A DNA stretch of 64,000 nucleotides from positions 37,264,501 through 37,328,500 of the forward strand of contig OX419761.1 of the NCBI GenBank assembly GCA_948567375.1. The letters run 5' to 3'. The notes beneath the pieces are model-generated. The model was not told the DNA's origin. It did not search any database and saw only the letters and a program-made list of their open reading frames with translations. Within the stretch, counting starts at the first letter, position 1, and every line of letters starts with the position of its first letter. The stretch comes from Lunularia cruciata. Taxonomy: Eukaryota > Streptophyta > Marchantiopsida > Lunulariales > Lunulariaceae. This document shows positions 22,747-35,542 of this stretch, piece after piece. A program made the translations under genes and the position numbers.

Positions 22747-25700
22747 TCAGGAAGCTGCAGCGATGTATTCTTGCACGACCGGATGTCGAGCGTTTGCAAG
22801 GTCACTAGGTCTGAGGACTTCGAGAACTTCTCCACTTGCCACCAGACATACAACATCTGCTATTCGACGGACTTGCTCCAGGCTATGTGAAACAAATACC
22901 ACCGTGAGACCACGTGTACGATTCAACTGCAAGACGGACTCCTCGATGTGCTTCGTAGAAACCGGATCTAAAGCGCTCGTTGGTTCATCAAGCAACAGAA
23001 TCTGCACACCGCGATAACGGAAAAGAAATCAATAATAACGGCACATTCTGCGTGTTGAGTAGTAGAATATATAACACGTTGGAAACAACCCAGTCCGATA
23101 CCCACGCGTGACTGGACTGCCTTTGACATTACACAGAAACATAGTAAAGATTTTCATCACTGTCAGTTGCATAGTTGCATAGATAAGCTTGCGTATATTT
23201 GCATAGGAGAGAAAAAGGCGACCACATAGAACACAAGAAGGATGGAAAGACCCCCCATCAAAGCCGTACAAGGGAGAACAGAAGAGGTATGTTTGCATAC
23301 AGGGGTTGGAATCATGTGTGACTAAGATGATTCTAGAAGGCGTGATGCATAGGTACCTGCAGTGCAGAGTGATTGTGAGCAAGTCTTACCTTAAGAAAAA
23401 CCTCCAGTTCAGATATTTTAGGTGCAATAGGGTAGATTTTCTGTATCTGATCAGGATTTAGCCCATTTTACTTTAGAGATGATTAGCTTAACCTTTTCAT
23501 TTTACTAAAACGAACCACTCTACAGCTCGTGAGATCCCAATGACAGTCGTGTGATTCGCTCCAATACCGGGTTACTTGAAAAAGTATTAGCGTGATCCGC
23601 CGCAGTACCGGTTACTTGCAGAGCACCGACTAGGGTAGATCGTTTTAGCAATCCTCTTTACCTTTTATATTTTATCCTTACAGGGAATGATGGGGTCTTT
23701 CCATCCTTCTTGTTATCCTACGTGGTCATCTTTCCTTCTTAGAAAAACCTCGAGCAAGTGTAGACTTGAGAGAAGAGTATAACGTTGAGACATCATCATT
23801 GTGTGTGACAGAAATATAACGTTATCACAGTTCTGCATATCAGGTAATGGAATATAGAACCCGTTGTAAAACAACCCGGTTCCATACCCGTGGCTGACCC
23901 TGACTCTTGATGGCAAAGATCATCAAAACTATACAGTAAATAGAGAAGTAAGTATGGTTAAACCTGTTCCCAAGATTGGCCGTACATACTATACATCGAT
24001 GGTAAAAGAATGGAAATGCTTGTAACATTTCTTGAATCCAAGCAACTGGAACATTGAAGAAATGGACATTTATAAATAAAAAGTGCAAAGAAGATTTAGG
24101 AAGAACGTCCCAAGAATATATTAGTACACACAAAAAACTCCAGTCTCAGAAACGTTATTTATCAACTGTTCCCTGAGCGAGTGTATGAAGACAGGGATTT
24201 TCCCATGTATGCTCTGTGTCGACTTCAGAATTTACCCATCGCTCAGTGTCTTACAGCACTGACGAAATAGCAAGTGTCATTCAACAGTTCAAAATCACAG
24301 AAAGGAAGATTCAGACTTGACATAATAAGTCTGGGCGAAAACACCTATGACTTCGTCAGTGACCTACGCGACTGTCCAGATAGCTGAATGCAATTTCAAT
24401 ATTCCTCGTGTCGAGTTTCGGTTTACTAGCTCATGAGTGCCAAGGCAAACTCGGGTCTTCCTAGAACTATCGCTCGATTGAGAGGACATGGAAGCTAGAT
24501 TTAGTTGTAGCCTCCATTGATATCATACAATATCAAAGGGTGGACTCGAAATCGATTTTACAGAGGAACAAAACAGCAGAAGGGAATTCTTCATATTGTA
24601 AAATGCAGAATAACAAAACAGCAGAAAAGAACTCTGCATATTGCAACAATAGAATGGTAAGGTAGAAAGAATAAAATCTGGCTTGGAAATTTTTGTACGG
24701 TCAGGAATGGATACCATACCTTTAAGAATATCTGTAGAAGTGAAGAGTATTACTGAAAGCTGAAAGGAAAATTGCATCTAACAATAGTTAAAGAGAAAAG
24801 AACTCTGAAACAAGATCCGCGAAGGAGGAACGTAGCGATCCAAGCAGCATAGTGAGAACAGAACGAGAAACAAGATCCATGTTGGAGTAGTGCAGCGATC
24901 CAGGAGCCAGAGCGAATACTAGATCTAAGAGACAGCCCGCAACCCGAGGAACGAGGAGCACCCCTTAGAGCGATAAAGTGTTAGACCCTGAGAGTGGAGT
25001 AGAGCGAGTGGACTGGAAAGGGAAGTACATAGAACCTTCACTTTCAAGATCAATGAGTTATGCATAACGTCCTGCAAATGAATGTGTCAGAAAAGAGCAT
25101 GAACGTACAAAGAACTGTCTTAAGATCGCATGATATACAAGACTGTATAATTTGTGAGGGATGATACCTTCTATCACATGTCTCCATATGTACATTTTAA
25201 AAATCGTTTCTGATAAGGAAAAGGTAAGTTTGGGGAAAAGACAGTACGGATAACATGATTGCATGGTGCCCTATACCAAATTTCTTCCCAAGATACTTAC
25301 GTAATACAGCTACGCTCCTAGGCAGCGAAGGCTGGAACAAGTGCCTAGAAAGACAGGACTGATATGAAAATTAGAGCCAAATACCTCTGGTTCATTAGCA
25401 AGAGTACGCGCCAAAGCAACCCGCTGCGCCTGGCCAACCGAAAGCCCAATCACAGACTTGGATGAAAAACTTGGATCCAAGTCTGCTACTTTCAGAAGTT
25501 CTTCAACTCTTTTATCTGTAATCTTCTCTCCAGCGAGACTCGGACCGTACCGTACATTTTCTGCCACAGTGCCTGGTGCATCAAGTTCGCTCTGTGTTAA
25601 ACAACTTCCAGATCAAATGCGTCCACTAACTTAATCCATATGTTTCTATTCCAAATATTTTGTACCGACATTCGCCTTCTCTTGTCAATGACAAAGCCTA

Positions 25701-26477
25701 TAGGTCAGTCAGACAGTAAAAAGTTTCGAGCAGCTCTACATGTGAGAGCAGGAGCACTCGATTTCCGGAAACATTTAGAATGTTCGGTTAACCCAGTAGC
25801 TTCAGACTAAACGTACAGGTCAGGCTATTCAACGCGCAAAATGCTTCTCTCTAATTAGTTTACTAGTACTAGACGGTCAAGAACACAGTCACGATAGTGT
25901 AGTTCCGTCGGAATTTCAGAGTAGTAGTAGTGATCACTAGTATGACGCATTATCCTGTGACTATGCTATTAACCAGTTTCTCTGAAATTATACACAGATT
26001 GTGCAAATTATGCTAGATGCAATTGCGAATTTCTGTAAATCTACAGCGAAGGAATGAACTTCCAAGCTTGCAAGAGTAAGAGGTATCAACCCGTGAAAGA
26101 CCAGGAAGTCATCATCGAAAATATGACTTCATTGGACTTACCATCAAATAATGTAGGCGTCTGGAAGAGCATTCCGCATCGTCTCCTCACTGAAACGACA
26201 CTCTGCTTGGTAATATCTTCTCCATCAAGAAAAATTGTTCCGGCAGGAGGTTCCCACAAACGATTGATAGCCCGTAAAATGGTCGATTTCCCACTCCCAC
26301 TTGGACCAATTATTCCCACAATTTGCCCCGCTTGAACGTGTAGAGAGACGCCCACAAGAATATGATTCCCGTCCTCCGTGAACTTGTCCAGACCGTCTAT
26401 GCTGATTTTAGGGTGGACTACCTTGACAGTGGTATCAGGTATGGCCAGAAGATGTTTTCTCGCTTCTTCCTCGCCTC
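22747..26477 (-). CDS. ABCI17: STAR1/ABCI17-like ABC transporter ATPase, 5' exon missing
   Basis: Three exons on the minus strand join in frame: 26477-26142, 25572-25385 and 23001-22747 (stop TGA), about 258 residues. All ATPase motifs are intact: Walker A GPSGSGKST, Q-loop GMLFQTPTLFDG, signature SVGQAQRVALARTLANEPE, Walker B ILLLDEPTSALDP, H-loop VSHSLEQVRRIAD. The sequence strongly resembles rice STAR1 and Arabidopsis ABCI17, a nucleotide-binding subunit working with the membrane partner STAR2/ALS3; that pair is tied to aluminium tolerance and cell-wall or vesicle transport. The first exon here starts in phase (two bases of a codon) after TGTGTAG at 26478-26480, so a short upstream exon with the start codon must exist. 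I could not find it with confidence; a possible coding stretch with a GT donor lies near 26550-26575. The 2.4-kb last intron carries two SINE-like copies. Confidence 0.9.
23206..23286 (-). mobile_element. Short SINE-like element, copy B
   Basis: Flanked by 13-bp direct repeats GTAT(A/G)TTTGCATA at 23193-23205 and 23287-23299. The core matches the family (GGCGACCAC, GGATGGAAAGACC, GCCGTACAAGGGAG) with several changes. It ends before the GGGGC hairpin, so it is truncated relative to copy A. In the last intron of the STAR1-like gene, antisense to the element orientation of copy C. Confidence 0.75.
23659..23733 (+). mobile_element. Short SINE-like element, copy C
   Basis: Contains TACCTTTT, TTATCCTTACAGG, TGATGGGGTCTTTCCATCC and CCTACGTGGTCATCTTT in family order. 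No clear target-site duplication. Same intron as copy B, opposite orientation. Confidence 0.65.
24565..24904 (+). repeat. Two small tandem duplications
   Basis: A roughly 45-bp unit (AACAAAACAGCAGAA...CATATTG) occurs at about 24565 and 24609. A 60-bp unit starting GAAACAAGATCC occurs at 24807-24866 and again from 24867. Both are diverged and lie within the last intron of the STAR1-like gene. Confidence 0.65.
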
Positions 26478-26574
26478 CTACACAACATAGCACGAAGTAC
26501 TCAGAAAAATGCCAATCTAATCTGACCATCAATTAAAGCATTCCCTCCATTACCAACGGAATGGCCCTCATCTG

Positions 26575-29500
26575 CTTCAAACAAACGTAAGCTTGAGGAG
26601 ATTGTCACTAGATAGAAATCTCGTTTCAAGAGCAAAAGTTATGACATCAAAGACATAACTCATGGTATGAGGAAACATTAAATTGAGCACGTCAATCACC
26701 CTTGACAACCATAGAAAGCTCAATCACCGGGCAATCCCGAACTGGTAATCATCCAATAATCTGCGTCTCCTTTGGCTCTCAACATCGCAAATACGGAGCA
26801 ACAAGATTATTAGCATCCCTTCTACTATCTTCTGTAGTGACCAGAAATGCCTCCTCTGCGCCAGAATTATAACAAATACTAACCAGCAAATTTTCCATAG
26901 TCGGTTTTGTAATAGCTACCCACATTGGTTATATTTAGCTCTTACAATAAGGTCCACGGCTTACATCCGCTCGAGGCCAGGACCATCAAAGAACCAACTA
27001 CTCCTTCCTGGTTGCATAGCTCTTCTTTGCAAATGAGCAAAGCTCATTTGGAGTACTGTTATACAAAACTCGTTTACGAGAACTCGGTTTCACACCCACA
27101 TGGATGGAGGGACTCTTCGAAGTTTATATGCACACTGAGCTTCTTCAATAGCTCGGCATAAGAACTCACAGCGCGGTATGTGGTCATCCAGCAACTACCT
27201 CTTTGCGGCAAGTTCGTTTGCTTTGTACATATCCGGCTGCTCTAATATTGTGATGAAACAGTGAGGATCTATGACTGCTGTCTCTCGTTTATAAACCCTT
27301 GACTTGCTCGAATGCGACTTCTGCTCGACACCGTAGGAGACGTGACGTAGGAGCAAAGCATAGGCAGCTCAATGGTCGTTACCGCTCATAATGTGGCTAC
27401 TCACCAATTCTTCTCTCACGTATAGCTAAAAGTCTGCAAGATCACACGCTCTAAAAGGTGCAGGATAGCCAGGAATATTGAAATTCAGGGAAAGAACTTT
27501 CAAAATAGTGCTATAGGCCAGAAAGAACTCCTATGCTCCAACTAAATTGGTTCAGTGCGTTTGGCGAAAGTGAATACGAGTTGTTCCCTCATACACTGAT
27601 CGTTAGATACCCCAATCCTCTGTATAACATTAAGGACTTATCAAGCTGAGCGTGCTGTCACAGAAGCGAACGTCTACAGAGAAATTCCAAGGGCTAGCGA
27701 AACAAAACATTGTCGATTGAACAAAAGCCAAGAGAACACCAAATCCTACAAAGCTTACAGATGAAGAAATGAACGAAAAGAAGAGGAACCTGAAGAACGA
27801 ATCGCCATCTAGAGAGTCACGGAAAAACTAGCCACGATACGAAGCGGTACATGAAGCTCATCGACGATGATTATTTAAGAAGCTCAAACAAAACAGGTAG
27901 GGAGCGATCACTGGACACGTCCTTGGCAGTTAAACCAGACCCGGATATTCCTGGACAGCTCTTATTCTTGCTTCATACTACCATCGTCATTCGCCGTGAA
28001 CTCCCGGTACTTGTTAGAGTTCCTTGTTTCTAGCTCTATTCCGCTGTGCATCCTCCCTCTTAATTGACGGATAACCCGAATTTTACGCCGTTCATAGACA
28101 AACATTGAAGTCTTCACTGTTCATGGGCCCAAAAACTCACCAGTGCCAAACGGCTATCCTTCCTTGCAAACTTTGTCTAAATTTTGGTGCACATGGTCCT
28201 ACTTTAGCAGTACTAGTACATGAGAGACTGAACTTTATCCTGTTTATTCAGTGTGTAGCGTGGTTACGCACTGTATCCTCGCGCCAACTCGTGCCAGGCG
28301 AAGGTCATCGCTTAGAAATATTCGATTGGTTACTGGAACAAGCTCTCAAATTTTTGCAAGAAGATATATCATGCCAATAATACCCACCACGCGTTGAGTG
28401 CATATTTGTTACCAGTTTTCTACTTTCATAGGCATCCGACACGATTAATGCATTTGATACAGACGATTATCCTCTTTCCGATCTGATAGTAAAATATTCT
28501 ATGATTAAATATCTCAATCCTTCGTGCACAATAGCTGATCCAATCAAAGCGTTGATTTACGCTTCGTCCTTGAATGAGCCCAGCCTAGTACTTCCGGTTG
28601 GATATGGACCACTCGATTTTCCCAAGCGTACAGGAACGTCGTTTGGCTGGTCTATACTGTACAGAAATTCTGATTGTATTCATCCCTTGTCTGTCATGAC
28701 TCGAAACATTGTGCGTTATCACTAGAACTGGATCACATCGTCCTTCCCGGGGTCTTGCTAAGCAAAGGGATCAGGGAAGTGCATTACCTAGGCCTTTCTT
28801 TCAGACTGCTGTCTTTACCCAGATAAATGGGCTCCAACCTTCTGGAGGTACGTGACGTTCACTGCACAAGTAAGTACTGGTTGAGCTGAACTGCGGTGAA
28901 TCCTCTCTATCATTCCTGTTGGATCCTTCAAGGAAATTTCATTCTAAGGATAACCAATCATTTGAGCACCTTGTAAAATCTCTACTGACGAGGAGACTAG
29001 CGAGCTCCAAAGTTATGAGTAGATATTGCTTGTTGAAAAATTCGTTATGTCTGGGCAATTTATGTACTAACGAGCGGAGAAACAGGGACCTTCTCTCGCT
29101 GCCAACATGATCGTCAAATTTGATTATAAAACATTCACGTTTGACAGAAGGCAATAAAAAGTCTCTGTCCCTTGAATCTCCTGGTCAAGATGTAGATTTC
29201 AATCAACCATAGGTCCATGTCTGGGACTAGAAAAAGTGCAGGAGAAGAGACAAGCGATAGGGGAAAGTTTTCGACCCACTAGCTGAATGCGTGATCCCTT
29301 CATCATGAGCTATTTGGATGGATGATTCTACACTAACCCTGTCTGCCAGTGAGTCAGCAAAAGTTGGCCGTTTTGTATAGTCAACAACCTTACCGCCATA
29401 TCCGGTAATGGCCTTTCCGTGTGTGACTGACAGCAGGTTAAATTTTCGAGGCGAGTGGAAGAATCCACAGTGGACGGATATTTTACAGATGGCAGACTGA

Positions 29501-29742
29501 CTGTAGTATCGACCTTACGGTTTGCACGGATAATATTTGATCCTTGTGAATTACTATCAGTTACTAGCCAGTCTTGGTACATTTACTCCAAGAGCAAACT
29601 CTCTAGCCCGTTCAGCTGGGTTTGTGGGAAACAAAGTCCGTTCCATGGAGAACTGAAGAATGCCAAAGACATCAAAGGAGCATTTCCAGAAAGACGCCTG
29701 AGAAAACTTTCACTCTCACAACAAGCCTAAATTAAAATATCT
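26575..29742. other. Intergenic region upstream of STAR1-like gene
   Basis: Should include the missing first exon and promoter of the STAR1-like gene near its left end. A 21-bp hairpin (CAAATGAGC-AAA-GCTCATTTG) sits at 27030-27050. Otherwise I see no recognisable gene; the frames, up to about 91 codons at 28105-28380, have no family motif. Confidence 0.4.
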
Positions 29743-29884
29743 TAGGTGCAGGAGGCAGATTTCTCATACCGTTACTATAGGGGCTTAGCCCCATTTTACC
29801 TTTTTACCTGTCTTATCCTTGTACGGCTTGTAGGAGTCTTTTCATCTGTCTTGTCATCCTACGCGGTCGCCCTTTTTGTTTCTG
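29743..29884 (+). mobile_element. Short SINE-like element, copy D (long form)
   Basis: Core from 29780 carries the 5' hairpin GGGGCTTAGCCCC, CTTGTACGGCTTG, and 3' CCTACGCGGTCGCCCTTTTT. An 8-bp direct repeat AAATATCT at 29735-29742 and 29885-29892 suggests the element extends upstream of the hairpin, as copy I also does. The central GATGGG/CCCATC stem is partly lost. Confidence 0.65.
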
Positions 29885-29892
29885 AAATATCT

Positions 29893-31009
29893 CCTTGGGT
29901 TTTGAAGTCGATTTGGGTACAACTATGAGGCATGATCAAGGACATGACGTGTGCTATAAGCGGCAGCGGAAGCGTTGCTTCCTACCCTCGCTGAGTTTCA
30001 GAAGAATTCTTCTCTTCCACCAACTTAGGACCTTAACTATAAAAACAGATACCAGGGACCCCTTCAGTCGAGGTGATTCATCAGAGAGTGAAACTTCTCA
30101 CTGGCAGTAGTAAATAGCGCCTCCCGATGTCGAAGAGTTGAGGTAAGTAAGAGATACTTCAAGTCTACAGGTTCTACTTGTGTTCTACGCATGTTGTGAT
30201 GAAGACAAGGGCTCTGCTAAGGTTGTGAACAAATCCTAGCCCATCCGTATCGAGATGTCCGGCCACCGGCGAGTCGGTAGTCCTGTGAGACTGAAGAAGC
30301 GGCGTATAGGCCTCAGTTCGATCCTTACATCTTGCAATTGTATGTGCACCTCTCGAGGTCAAGAAATGATTCCTGAGTATGTTAGCAACAAGATCCCCTC
30401 CTTGAAATGAAGCCAGCGTTTCCAATGGTCTTCAAAGAGGTACGTATGAGTAGGCTTCATCTTCCGATACATTGCGGAATGCGCGACTAGAACTAGCATT
30501 CTACATTATGTTAAAAGTTCTGATCTCGAAAACCTACCAGCTAATCAGGAGAGCTGTACACTGTGGCCAGCAGACTCACTCAAGAGGCAGAATTCGTCAG
30601 GTCAACGTACACGCTTCATGACGAATGTACCTCCATGTACCCCCATGTACCACCATGTACCTTGTTGACCTTTTGACCCAAGAGTCCCTATGCAACCGTA
30701 CTTTCTATACCATTTACGTACGTGGAACACAATACTTTTCTATTTGTGTATACTTGCTCTTCCCAGGTGCTGACCTTTTCCCACTTTCAACGCTGACAAG
30801 GCTAAAGCCCAGTTTAGCTTTTCTATGTCACCCGAACCTAATTGTAGACTAATATTGTCAGAACAGGGTCCCAGTAAATTGTGGGAGATGGGATTATCTA
30901 TGCTTAAGCAACTAAACCTCAGCCGACGTGTCTAGCACGTCGAATCTGAACTGCTGACAAGTAAAATTGTTCGTGATTGTAATCAAGCTCTTCATAGTTA
31001 CAATGGTTC
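29893..31009. other. Intergenic, with a 10-bp minisatellite
   Basis: No gene recognised. At 30621-30661 a CCATGTAC-containing 10-bp unit repeats about four times (variants CTCCATGTAC, CCCCATGTAC, CACCATGTAC). Confidence 0.5.
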
Positions 31010-31023
31010 AACCCACTTGAACT

Positions 31024-31102
31024 TAGAAGAAGGCGACCGCGTAGGAAAAACGAAGGATGGGAAGACCCCCACTAAGCCGTACAAGGGAGAGACAAAAAAG
31101 GT
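31024..31102 (-). mobile_element. Short SINE-like element, copy E
   Basis: Precisely bounded by a perfect 14-bp target-site duplication AACCCACTTGAACT at 31010-31023 and 31103-31116. The 79-bp insert reads GGCGACCGCGTAGG, GGATGGGAAGACC, AAGCCGTACAAGGGAGAGAC, AAAAAAGG on the plus strand. This copy most clearly shows the insertion behaviour of the family. Confidence 0.9.
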
Positions 31103-31116
31103 AACCCACTTGAACT

Positions 31117-33098
31117 GGGATTGTCGGAGAAATACTGCGAGACTTGAATAGGATTCCAGACTACGGTTTACATGCCAAATATCCTTAGAGAACCTCCTAA
31201 TCATGGAAAGGATAAAGAGCAATCTATTTCCCCCATTCAGGAAATCGTAACTCCAGCCGAACGGAATGGGACGGGGACGAGGATGTAGAGTCTAGCCAGA
31301 GCGCAACAAGAGTACATGTGCCAGATGACCAGCTTGGGAGGTCGACAGAGGTGAAAGCTAGGAACAATAGGACTCGGGACTTCTCTTCTAGAGTGATGAA
31401 GGATAATTTTAGATTTCTTGATACCAACAGCGGCAGAATCCTGCCCACTGTTGTGAATCTTCTTATGATGAGGGTGGAGCGGGTTTAAGGGAGACTAGTA
31501 TCAGTGTTGGACTGTCGGTTATTTCCTCAACTAATCAATGCGAAGATGCATTGACTTTTAGATTACACACAAACTCTCTCTCGCTATGCTGTAGCGTAGA
31601 TCAATCGTAGCTCAAAGTTAGACCCTCTTAATCCAACAAATTAATGTTATCAGATCTTTGACCATCATTAGCACTACGTCTGAGAATTAAACTAAAAGTA
31701 GTCTGGTCAAAATTGGCCTGGTCCCCACTTGGAGACTGTGTAAGAAGTGTAAGAAGGGGAAAATCCTGCACGATTAGAACCTCCCAAAATGCCTGCGGTC
31801 CTAGGCGGCCGTTTCTGAGAAGAAAGTAGGTAATTAAAATTCCACTCCAAACCTTGCGCTGCTTGCATTTGCTTTTCAGCTTCCTGCATGACCCAGCTTC
31901 GTTTTCGCGATAAAAGATTAGAACCTTGTCACCATTAATTTGGTAGGGCTATCAGTTCGTCCTTAAACAGACAGTCCTAGACGTGTAATTGGCCCTGAGT
32001 GTCGCTGGAGACTAACCCTAACATTTCTAGAAGTTTTATATTCAATCTTGGAAGGTTTTGCTCGAGTTAACTTGTGGTGCTTTTTGGACCTAAGAGCTAA
32101 AATGCACAGCTTCGGGGTATCTTAGGTCCAAACTTCCAACCTATGTAAACAAGGATTTGGATCTCAGTGAACGGGTTGAAGAAAAAACCTGATGTTTCGC
32201 GAGATAGGTCTCAAAACATTCGTCGCTTACAGAAACTTACATAAATAGAATAAAATAAACAGCCGTCATTTCCCTTACTGAGTTCCACAATTTATCCTTT
32301 GACCATATTACTGTTTTATAGCTAGCTGACTTAGAAGGTCCCGGGTCTTCCCTGTAATTTGGAATCGAGGGAAGTTCTATCTCGGAGGAAGTGAGGTTCC
32401 ACCCCTCCATATTGTTATTTACGCTGGTCTTCAAAGAAAATCAACGTACCAGAAGCGAAAGGTGAGTCTTGTCCCTTCACAATTGCAGCACTTGTAGAAT
32501 CTTTAGAATGTCTACTCTACAAATGTGCAAGCATTTGTAGAGCGCTAGGGCGCTACAGATTAATGCATGTAAGAGCGTTAGGGTACAATGACCCAGGAGG
32601 AGAGACAGCTCATATTAGATCATAGAAGACGTATCAATTACCCTATCAGTGGTAACTGCTTCCGATTGATGTGACAAACTGAATCCACATCGTTGATATA
32701 ATCAAGAGAGAACTCCATTGCATGACGCAGGCTTCTATCGCCACGATATTTCCCAGCCAACTAGAAGAAGCGGTTCGTCTAAATACCCTCACCACTGGAA
32801 CAGATGAAAAACTTGAAAACATCGAAGTTCCACATCGATTGTTTACGGTTAACGACATCTATAGCACCTCCCACCTCTTTAAGTCAGTAGCAATTCACTT
32901 CCCTTATTCCTTATACTACGATAACCCTGCATATGATGACTAAAACTGACCTACGGGCATTCGTCTAAATGAGATTTTTACCAGAGGCTGGACTCTGGGC
33001 GACAATGTATAACTGCAAATCGAATAGAAGAATAGGAGTTGAGACGATGGAAATGAACAGAATCCGTGGACGCAAAAGGAAATAATTGTTCCGTATTG
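31117..33098. other. Intergenic, with two perfect hairpins
   Basis: No gene recognised. TTTGGACCTAAGA (32083-32095) pairs perfectly with 32120-32132, and CTCTACAAATG (32515-32525) with CATTTGTAGAG (32532-32542). Confidence 0.5.
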
Positions 33099-33111
33099 CC
33101 TTTGGAACATA

Positions 33112-33191
33112 TTACCTTTTTTGTCTCTCCCTTGTACAGCTTGATGGGGTCTTCCCATCCTTCATTTTTCCTACGCGGTCGCCTGTTCCTT
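33112..33191 (+). mobile_element. Short SINE-like element, copy F
   Basis: Perfect 13-bp target-site duplication CCTTTGGAACATA at 33099-33111 and 33192-33204. The 80-bp element carries TTTTTTGTCTCTCCC, CTTGTACAGCTTGATGGGG, TCTTCCCATCCTTC and CCTACGCGGTCGCC. No 5' GGGGC hairpin, so it is shorter than copies A and D. Confidence 0.9.
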
Positions 33192-33204
33192 CCTTTGGAA
33201 CATA

Positions 33205-35510
33205 AGACAAGAACAAATCCATAACTCCGGTTTCATTGACCTCATTAACTGATGTGAGACAAAAGCTTGTGGGAATGTCCAAGGCTGATTTTCTTGATCA
33301 GCCCATCATTAATTCTCAGCAGTTATACACCACAAGAGCACTATTCCTCCGCAAGTACACGCGGGTATCACCAAACACCTACAATGTTTATCGCCTGTCC
33401 ACATTTTTGCGCTTGGCACACCGAATTGTCACAACCCTCAGTACGTGCAGAACTTTTTCTGCTCAAGCGGAGAAGTAGACGCTGAGTATTTTGAGAATCG
33501 TACGGCTGTGGCCGCACTAGGTAAAGAGAAAGGAAAGGGCAACTTCTGATTACGATGCCAAGATAGTGGAAACAGTCCTATTTTTGCATCGTCCGCGATA
33601 TGTTTAATACGTAGAAAGGAGTTGCCCTCAACTGATACCCCTTCGTCGCGAATGCAACTTTGATACAGAGGGAGCATTCGTGCATGTTTTCCTAGACGAA
33701 TAGCGAGGGGGAGACTGTATAAAGTGATGCTTGCCATAGCCATAATGAGTGACGGAATGTGTAGTAATTTACGTGCCTACATGTTCCCCAAGGAGTACAC
33801 AGGCACAAGATCCAAGGCGTTCTTAATGGAAAACTAAATCTTCTAGTCCAGATCATTGGATGGCGGGTCACGGACAGACCCGGCATCTTGAGGTCTTCAA
33901 AGTGTGCCGGTTTAGAGCTGGAAGACTGACCTGTCTCTATCTCGTTGTCAACTTCACTCTCAACGACCCAAGCTGCAAGTTCTTGCTCTTTTCTCATACC
34001 TCCTTGAGCAGTAATGCTCGTCCGTCCGTATGCCTATTCCTGCAATGAGGACATTGACATTCAGAAGGACAAGTTAGTGCTGAGATTGAAAACAGCTGTT
34101 CTGCATTCGAGCAGCTCATACTATGGCAACTAAAGGACCTGGTGCAACCTTCTTACTCTTTGTTTAGTTAACAAAGTACTGAACGGCACAAGCACTTGTA
34201 AAGCCTATTTCACGCAGGTGTCATGCACGACAATCGGACATATCAGAAGACCTTAGAGCCAGAATCTGTCAAGGAACGCTGGTCTTCAAAATTGGTATAG
34301 ACCACGGTCGCTTCACACTCCCTTGTAATCTAACTCTACTTCTCTTGTTCTTCCTCAAAAATTGCGATGTAAGATACGAAGAGAAAAAAGTGATTACCAG
34401 TCCACATAAACAGTAAAAACTCTCTCAATTCAAGTTTGCAATTTAAGGTAAGCTTCATCTAGGTACTCTCTGTCTCATGCTGTCCGTGCCATGTGTAAAG
34501 TGAATTGTGCTGAAACAGTCGTCCTGACACAATTTCTTGAAATCTTCCAAGTTTTGGCAGTTGAGAAGGCACTATTCAGCTACTGAATACAAACTCTTTG
34601 AATATCTATCTAGAGTCTATTCACCTTCACTGGCACTGTTAAAGACAAAAAAGTCTCCGGTACTAGGGGAAGCTGCTGTAATAGAGCCCCACCAGAATCT
34701 TCGTTAGCGAAATCTTGGCAACATTATACCATATAGTCTGATACGCCCTGCCCCAAATTCAGTCCTACGGGCAAGATCATGCAAACTGAATTGCTACTCT
34801 TCGTCAAGCTTCGAGAAACAATAGAATGACTTTAACGGAAAAACTTTCGGAATCCACGTATTCTTCTACAAGCCAGCCATTCCTCAAGCGAGACGATTCT
34901 CCTCCCCTACCTACTTATGACGCATGAGCAAAATCGTCCAGCATTTGGCGCCCACGGCTCCTGTGAATGCTACTTCAAGTGACCGATTCCTCCAAGTCTC
35001 CAGCCGCGCTCCGCCGCTGCTGCTGGAGCTCTGGTTACGTGAAGAAAGAACCTCCGTGAGAAAACCTCTCTAATTTTGACACCCGAGAGTCAAATGCAAC
35101 ACATCTCCGAACAAACCACCAGTTCCTCCAGTCCTGGTTTCGGAAGACGAACGTCGAATAAGTCCTCTGTTCTTCTCTTCTGAGAAACTCGGATCTAATC
35201 AAGCGACAAAAAATCAGCGGGCAGGAGTCAAGCGGTAGTCAAATTGCAGAGGAAAACACGGGCGGGCCCCCATGAAAGCGAAAGGCATAGGGTATCAGCA
35301 GGTACAGTCTTTCACTGGGGAAGGCTCATTGTACCGTATACCACTGTACGAGCCGAGCCACCGGACATAGTGCACTGTAAGAGCCTTTCCACGTGGTGAT
35401 TTCATAGAATTTGCTGACGGCATACAGGTATGCCGGTATGCTAACAATTTGCAGATAATTCTGTCTACACCCAGACGAGATGAGAACTCGTGCAACCAAT
35501 TAACTAATTA
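33205..35510. other. Intergenic region, nothing recognised
   Basis: No family motif in any frame. Around 34.9-35.2 kb composition is GC-richer (including CCGCTGCTGCTGGAG), which may mark an unrecognised exon or promoter, but no frame supports a call. Confidence 0.4.
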
Positions 35511-35519
35511 ACTAAGATC

Positions 35520-35542
35520 CTACGCGTTCGCCTCCCTTGATC
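35520..35542 (+). mobile_element. SINE-like 3'-end fragment, copy M
   Basis: Only 23 bp, including CTACGCGTTCGCC, between 9-bp direct repeats ACTAAGATC at 35511-35519 and 35543-35551. It holds just the constant end of the family and supports that end as the one integrated first. Confidence 0.5.

Larger units (their letters stand above)
23041..23897 (+). repeat. Dispersed direct repeat pair in STAR1-like intron
   Basis: About 72 bp at 23041-23113 recurs at 23826-23897 with moderate divergence: GAATATA(T/G)AAC(A/C)CGTTG followed by AAACAACCC, then ATACCC and TGAC. Both lie in the same orientation in the last intron and bracket the two SINE-like copies B and C. It may be a segmental duplication or a second small repeat family. 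Confidence 0.7.

Noticed and set aside
23394-23751. Direct repeats AGAAAAACCTC around SINE-like copy C as a larger target-site duplication
   Set aside because: They are nearly 350 bp apart and A-rich, far from the element's clear ends; probably chance.
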